DNA from: Eudorina sp. 2006-703-Eu-15 | Lineage: Eukaryota > Chlorophyta > Chlorophyceae > Chlamydomonadales > Volvocaceae | Assembly (NCBI GenBank): GCA_003117195.1 | Contig: BDSI01000004.1 | Span: 1,607,290-1,671,289, forward strand | Length of the DNA stretch: 64,000 nt | Direction: 5' to 3' | In this document: piece by piece, positions 58,452 to 64,000 of the stretch | Layout: each line of letters starts with the position of its first letter | How positions within the stretch are numbered: the first letter of the stretch is position 1 | Program-made: the position numbers and the translations under genes | The notes under the pieces: generated by a model | What the model saw: only the letters and a program-made list of their open reading frames with translations | What the model was told of the DNA's origin: nothing | Database searches by the model: none

Positions 58452-61400
58452 CTATGCCTCGTGTTGGTGGTCATGTCCCCGTTGCTGCTTCGGCGTCGGC
58501 GGCGGAGCCGACGGCCGTGGCGCCGACGGTGGCAGGGCCGCCTGCTGCTGCTGCTGCTGCTGACCTGGAAGTGGCTGGCCCCCGGTAGCTTGCGGACTAG
58601 GCAGCCAGTGCAGCGGCGCGTCGACGTCGGGCGGGACTTCGTAATCGCTGCCGCTGCCGCCGCCGCTGGGCAGCGCCAGCGGCCGCGTGTGTATGACGTC
58701 GGGACTGCCGCCGCCGTCGCCGTCGCCGCCCCCGCCGTCACCGACGTTCCCGCCGTGCTCCGCAATCGGCGGCTGGTAGCTCAGTCCGAACTGGTTCAGG
58801 CGCGAGCGTTGCGCCACGGCCATTGGAGATAGAGGTGCCGTACTGGCGGCGGCGGCGGCGGCAGTGACGGAGGACGGCCCGCGGCCGGGGAGCTCCGCCG
58901 GCGCCGGTGTCGCCGCCGCCGCGCCGCCGGGGCCGTGCCGCCAGGGCCCCGCCGGCGGGATCGCGGCCGCGTTGCTGCTGGCGCGCATCGACTGCGTCAG
59001 CTGCGGCCCGCCGCCGGCGCCGGCCGGGTCCCCCATCCCACCAGGACCCATGGGTCGCGTCCCGCCCGGGAACCCCGCCACATCGCTGCTACCCCCCAGG
59101 TCCTCCAGCGTGAACACCTCATCCACGCCAAACTCATCGTCGTACGTTTTCGTACGGCTGGAGGGAAGAGTGGACAGGACGAGCGACCCACGGGACTTCG
59201 CCGGCGGACCCCTGCCGCCGCCAGCGGCGCTGCTGCGCCCCAGGGAGTTGAGCGTGCGGTACCGCTCAGCCGCGGCGGCGGCGCTGGCGGACTCCTCGAC
59301 GTAACGCCTGCCGTACAGCACCCGCCGGCAGCGCTCCGCCACGGCGGCGCAGAAGCGCGTCCAGGGAATGTCCTCTTGCGGGTCGGCACCGCCCGCGGCC
59401 GCCGTCGAGGAACTGCGGGCGGACCGGTAGCCGTGGCCGCCGCCCAAGCCCGGCGTGTACGACTGTCCCGTGAACATCGGTTCGTACGATGTCAGGCTCT
59501 GCGACAGCGCGCGGGAGTGGACGAGCCAAGACAGGGTCAGGTTGATAAGCTTGCATGCGGTCAGCCGAGGCTGCCGTCCAGTGGTGGCGGCTAGGGACGC
59601 AACTCGGCGTCCACCATTCAACCCAGCAAGCCACAACAAGCCCCGTCCGTGTCCGCCCTTCAAGAGCGCCACGCAGCCGTCCCATCCCTCGTCCACTTCC
59701 TGCACCTCCACCCCGGCCGCAACTTCCTCCCGCCCTCCCTCCCTCCCTTTCCTCACAGCCGCCACTTCCACTACCCCGGCCTCATTCCCTCCCTTCCTCC
59801 CTCCCCTGCCTCCCTCCTCCACCTTCCCTGCCGCACACGCCCTCCCCCTCCCCCTCCCCCTACTCCTAGATCCTCACCCTCCCCTCCCCCGCCCACCCTA
59901 CCGCCCACCCTAGAGCCTCACCCTACCGCCCACCCTACCGCCCACCCTAGAGCCTCACCCTACCGCCCACCCTACCGCCCACCCTGGAGCCTCACTCACC
60001 TGGATGCGCAGGTTATGCAGGTCGGGCATCAGACCGCAGCACCACAGCACCGCCACCACCAGGGCCGCCGCCACCATCACACACCCCACCACGATCAGCG
60101 CCACCATCGCCCCGCGGGACATACCGCCCTCGCGGCCGCCGCCGCGCGGCTGGGAGGACTGCGGCGCCACCGGGGCCGGCGTGGGTGGCTGAGCGGTGCT
60201 CTGCGTCGCAGCCGACGAGCCGGTCTCCGACGAGGGTGGCGGCAGTGCCGGCGGCGGCGACGGCGGAGTCGAGGGTGGCGGCGGCGGCGGCGACGGCGGC
60301 AGCGCCGTGCAGGTGAGGGACAGGTTGCCGGGCAGCAATCCCGCGGCGGCGGCGGTGGAGGCGTTGGACAGCGGCCCGTCCGTCCGGACAAACCACGTCG
60401 AGGAGTCCGCGGGCTGCGCAGCGCGGCACATGCCGTACACATACACCAGCGAGAGGGCGCGGAGGTGGTTGTTGTCAATCTTGTGTGCGTCAGATATGGT
60501 GTGTGTCAAGGTGCGAGGATGGCGCTGTCGTTGAATTGGCAAGCGTCCGGTTACGTGGTGCCTTGGCGCCCGGCAGGCCGCCCGGGAAGGCCGGACAGAT
60601 GGCAGAGGCCGTACGGGGCGACCTACACGGCAAGAGCCCGGCGCCCCTCCTTCCCTGGACCGCCCCCCGGGTCCGGGTCCTGGGTTGCTGGCAGCGGTGG
60701 CACCCATCCACGCATTCCTTAGCCGAGGCGCAGCGCCACTCACCCGCCACGCAGCGCCAATCAACCCCTACACCACATCTCCATATCCTCCCTAAACCCT
60801 AGACCCCCTGCTCCCGCGGAAGTGGCGCCCCTGGAGCTCTGCAGATTCCGCCAAAGGGGGGCCCCCCTGGAGCTGGCTGGCTCCGCATCCCCTGTAAGGA
60901 CCCGCCCCGCGCAACCCCGCCCCGCGCACCTCGCAGCCCGGCACATTGTGGCCGTCATCGCACAAACACCTGCCGTACACCCGTACGGCATTGCAGCTGC
61001 TTCCCGGCGGCACCTCGGTCGCGTTGTAAAAGGGGAACGTCGCGGCGGCCCCGTGCCCGACGGTGGTGTTTTCGAGGGCGCTCTGGGTGGGGTCGGCCAG
61101 GAAGGTCTGCTGCGGCACCTGACAATCTGCGTTGTGCAGTGTGTGTTTTGCAGGAGAGGATGGCGGGGGTGCCGGAACGGGGAGGATGGGTGAGAGCACA
61201 CGGCGGGCGGCGCAGCGCGCGGCGCCGTCACCCGCGCAGTGGTTTCGGAGCCAGGTGCGCAGATGACCAACTCGTGACCGTCAGTAAAACAAACGCGAGG
61301 AAGCGATGGCGCAAACCAGCTTTCGAGAATTCGAGCCCGATGAGAATCAATGGCCGGTGACCGAATGTGGGTAAGACGTTAAGAGATCTGCTTCAATACA

Positions 61401-63148
61401 CTTGGAATGCGCACACACACGGGCGGACGACCAAACCCCCAAAGAGTCGTAGATCGCCGAGACAGCCAAGGAAGGTGTCCAGCAAGCAACAGCACGTCCC
61501 ATGTCCGTACTTACTGTCGTACGCGATGGTGCAGTTCAGCGCCTCGCAGCACGTCACGGCGGGTTCCTTCGGGCAGCACTTCTCGTTGTAGCACACGTCC
61601 AGCAGGTGGCCCTTGCACGTGTCCCGGTCGGTGCAGATCTGGGGCGAGCGGCGCGGGGTTGAGGGGTGGGGAGGGCGGGATGCCTGGGTTTTGAGCGCGG
61701 CGGGCGCGGAGCGCGGCGGGGTGAGGCTGCGGCGGGCAGCAGCAGGGTCCTTAAGCAACACGTTCCCAGGGCTGAGACTGGGCTCCGGTGGTGTGGGTGC
61801 GTTGAGCGCTTGGAGGACCATACCAACAGGAGAACGGTTGCAGCCGGCCGCCCGGGCGCCCCTGGGCCGGTCAAGCCGCCGCTGTGGGCAGGCGGTTGTC
61901 TACGGTTGTCTACGAGTACGACCGGGGCCGCCGTATCGCCGTACCCGTCGTACCCTCCCTGTGCGGTACCGTGTCGACTCCGCTAGATGCCATCTGGAGT
62001 CGGTCAGGAGCCGATCCCCTTCCCCAAACCCGCGGCCAGTTCGTTCCATTCCCCAGACCGGCGGCGTGCGCGTGTACACAGGGTGGCTACAGACGCTCAA
62101 AACCCGCAGTCCGCGCACACACGCTCCCACCCACAGCCCCGCCCTCAGCCCCATAAGCCCCACATGGCCCCGCCCCTAACAGTCGCACCTTGTGGTCCAC
62201 TTCCTTGTAGTTGGCGCCCACGTTCTCCTCGCAGCCCCCCGGGGTGCACCCGGTCCACACGCACTGCTCGTCACTCCCGACATCACCCTTCTGGGGAGGG
62301 GGGTCGGGATCCAGATGAGGTGAGATCATCTCAGATGAGGGGCGATGAGATCAAATCAGATGAGATCAAATAAGTTCCAATGTGGAAACGGGCAACGTGT
62401 CACGCGGGCTTTCTCCCTAAGATTATTTGCACGCCCGGTGAGAATCGAAAGGAGATGATGACTTGCAGGGAGCCGCAGCCTGCACAGCAAGCGGCCTATG
62501 CGGCTTACGCACAGCAAGCGGCCTATGCGGCTTACGCACAGCAAGCGGCCTATGCGGCTTACGCACAGCAAGCGGCCTATGCGGCTTACGCACAGCAAGC
62601 GGCCTATGCGGCTTACGCACAGCAAGCGGCCTATGCGGGCGCCGCTGTGCAGGGGGGGGCAGCCGAGCAGCAGCCGCACCTGCAAGCTGCCCGGCGGGCA
62701 TATCGTGTCGAAGACCGTTGAGCAGACGTTTGTACGGCACGCAGGATTGGTGTCGCCTACGCACGCGTCCGTGCAGTTGGGGTGCCTGAGGACTGTGAAG
62801 CCGCGGCAGAGCTGCGGCCGCAGGTGTGAGGGGAAATGGAGGCGGGTACCATTATTTGCGCTGTGGGGTGCAAATACCGGTGGCAAAAAATGGCTATCGG
62901 GAGGAACGTCGCACGTCAAGGTCAATGCGTCTCCAGCATCCAGCACCGTATATATACAGGTCAGGCTTAGTGATGCCGAAGGGAAAGCTTAAGCTCAATC
63001 CGGGGCCGACGAAACGTCGTCGTATTCCGACCAACCGTACCTGAACCACCAAGCCGAGGACGAGGAGGACGCAAAGCAGCGCTGTGGAACCATTTGAGCG
63101 CGGACGTGAAGATACCAGGTCGTAGAGAGGCGGGATGCGTATCAGCAT
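58452..63148 (-). CDS. Type I membrane protein with Cys-rich ectodomain, SPPPP stretch and long cytosolic tail
   Basis: Seven exons: 63148-63041, 62811-62680, 62290-62189, 61638-61515, 61126-60930, 60479-60000, 59498-58452 (tag); six joins all in frame, 729 residues. Start ATG at 63148 precedes a hydrophobic signal (STALLCVLLVLGLVVQ) that ends exactly at the first splice. Residues 37 to about 260 hold some two dozen Cys (NCTDACVGDTNPAC, CCPKEPAVTCCEALNC, GRCLCDDGHNVPGC) and several N-glycosylation sequons. A Pro-rich SPPPPPPSTPPSPPPALPPP stretch of the volvocine wall-protein type precedes one helix (MVALIVVGCVMVAAALVVAVLW). The cytosolic 350 residues include IPWTRFCAAVAERCRRVLYG and then Gly/Ala/Gln/Pro low complexity, with polyQ from a CTG run at 58540-58562. 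I do not recognise the family. Membrane topology is inferred. Confidence 0.82.
59886..59995. repeat. ccctaccgcccac-type tandem repeat
   Basis: Repeats of a 12-bp core (cctaccgcccac) arranged in two larger units with gagcctca spacers, at the end of a long pyrimidine tract (about 59700-59995), in the last intron of the type I membrane protein gene. Confidence 0.8.
62485..62638. repeat. 27-bp tandem repeat, 5.7 copies
   Basis: Units at 62485, 62512, 62539, 62566, 62593 and a partial at 62620 (cagcaagcggcctatgcggc then ttacgca). It lies in intron 2 of the type I membrane protein gene, next to the exon 2 donor. It is open in several frames because 27 is a multiple of three, but no splice pair brings it in frame. 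Confidence 0.92.
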
Positions 63149-63634
63149 GGAAAGCACGAGCGGTGGCAAATGCGCGTAGCTGCTTTGGGTTCACACGTCA
63201 CAACTATCCAAACCGGTTCTCCTTTGCTTCTCTATACAAATCTAATTGGTTCATGTGGCAACGTCACGGACGTGACTTTCCGCAAGCAGCGCTATCATGA
63301 TACTGCATTAGTTAAAGGAGATAAAATGGCCTTGGAATAACATCTCGTAGATACGGTAAGAGTATTCAGATATAGTCAAGGGTAGACTGTTACGCCTCGG
63401 GTGGTGGTATTCGCTGGTTAGCTCGTCGTAACACGCTAACGGAAAGTGAGATACTCTGATGCGGTCGCCTTCTCTTGATTTGTCTTGGAGTGTTATGAAA
63501 ACATGTATAAGCATGTACACTTACTTCCGGACACTGAGTTGCTTAGTAGACCGTCCGACTGCATACAGGCACCGGATGCTAGGGCTGTTGACGCCGTTGT
63601 AAAGTAACTCACTCTTATTACGAGAAGCTGCAAC
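63149..63634. other. Upstream region of the type I membrane protein gene
   Basis: AT-richer 5' flank of the minus-strand gene starting at 63148. No promoter motif or gene could be assigned. Confidence 0.4.
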
Positions 63635-63987
63635 ATGTGGATTTTGCAAAGGGCGCATCCGGCGGCCAGCTGCCCTTGCCCACGGCGAGCTGCAGCCGCT
63701 CTCGAACCCGGAATCCGACCCGTCTCCTCCAATCCTTTACACGTTGATCGACGCATAGATCATGATGGCGGCAGCTGCTTCGATGCCATTCAAGCCGTGT
63801 GCAGCAAGTTGCGCCGCACCACACATCGGCAGCCTCGCACTTGGACATCGGCCGCCGGGACATCGTGCACCACCCCCGCGGAGGGCGCAGACACCGTTTC
63901 AGACTCCCGTGCTGCCGACCTGAGAGCCTGGGTGCTGGAGCACAGCAAGTCGCTGCCGACGCAGCTGACGCCGGTTCAGCGAGCCGA
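63635..63987 (+). CDS. Possible partial exon of an unrecognised gene running off the right edge
   Basis: Open plus-strand frame ending in a strong GTGAGT donor at 63988, with peptide DSRAADLRAWVLEHSKSLPT near its end. The 3' half has typical GC-rich third positions of this genome, the 5' half less so, and another frame from the ATG at 63761 is also open to 63920. Start and family are unknown; the exon probably begins well after 63635. Confidence 0.3.
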
Positions 63988-64000
63988 GTGAGTCTCTGTC

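Noticed and set aside
62463..62992. Open frames with repeated AYAQQ-like or RLTHSKRPM-like peptides
   Set aside because: Produced by the 27-bp intronic tandem repeat; no start, splice pair or composition supports translation.

Overview
The window looks like nuclear DNA of a volvocine green alga (Chlamydomonas/Gonium/Volvox type). It is GC-rich, genes are split into many short exons with GT..(C)AG introns, proteins carry long Ala/Gly/Ser/Gln/Pro tracts, introns are full of micro- and minisatellites, and two genes resemble cilium-associated families. No prokaryotic operon, CRISPR array, rRNA or convincing tRNA was found. All exon models were built by hand from reading frame, splice motifs and intron-phase agreement; none was tested against transcripts.

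Layout. 1-412 is a 20-bp minisatellite. About 1029-6132 (+) is the C-terminal part of a CMGC/CDKL-like kinase whose HRD, VIb-Lys and DFG positions appear substituted (putative pseudokinase). 12031-16444 (-) is a nine-exon gene encoding SAXO/FAM154-type microtubule-binding repeats fused to an Hsp70 substrate-binding beta-domain without an ATPase domain. 18277-27593 (+) is a receptor-like TKL protein kinase with a secreted ectodomain, one membrane span and a complete catalytic motif set, including a 19-nt microexon. 32564 to at least 53165 (-) reads as one very long ABCG-type half transporter: Cys-rich lumenal domain, membrane span, nucleotide-binding domain, then seven WD40 repeats, then the six-helix ABC2 membrane domain and a Pro/Ser-rich tail. 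58452-63148 (-) encodes a type I membrane protein with a Cys-rich ectodomain, an SPPPP stretch, one helix and a 350-residue low-complexity tail. At the right edge (about 63635-63987, +) there may be an exon of another gene.

Between these genes (6133-12030, 16445-18276, 27594-32563, 53166-58451) I see mainly repeats and unconvincing open frames. The main discoveries to test are two domain chimeras: a WD40 beta-propeller lying between the NBD and TMD of an ABCG transporter, and SAXO repeats joined to an Hsp70 peptide-binding domain. In both, exon phases join without a frameshift. The kinase-like gene and the SAXO-like gene are both related to ciliary families; the receptor kinase, ABC protein and type I protein are membrane proteins, but no shared pathway can be deduced from the sequence.
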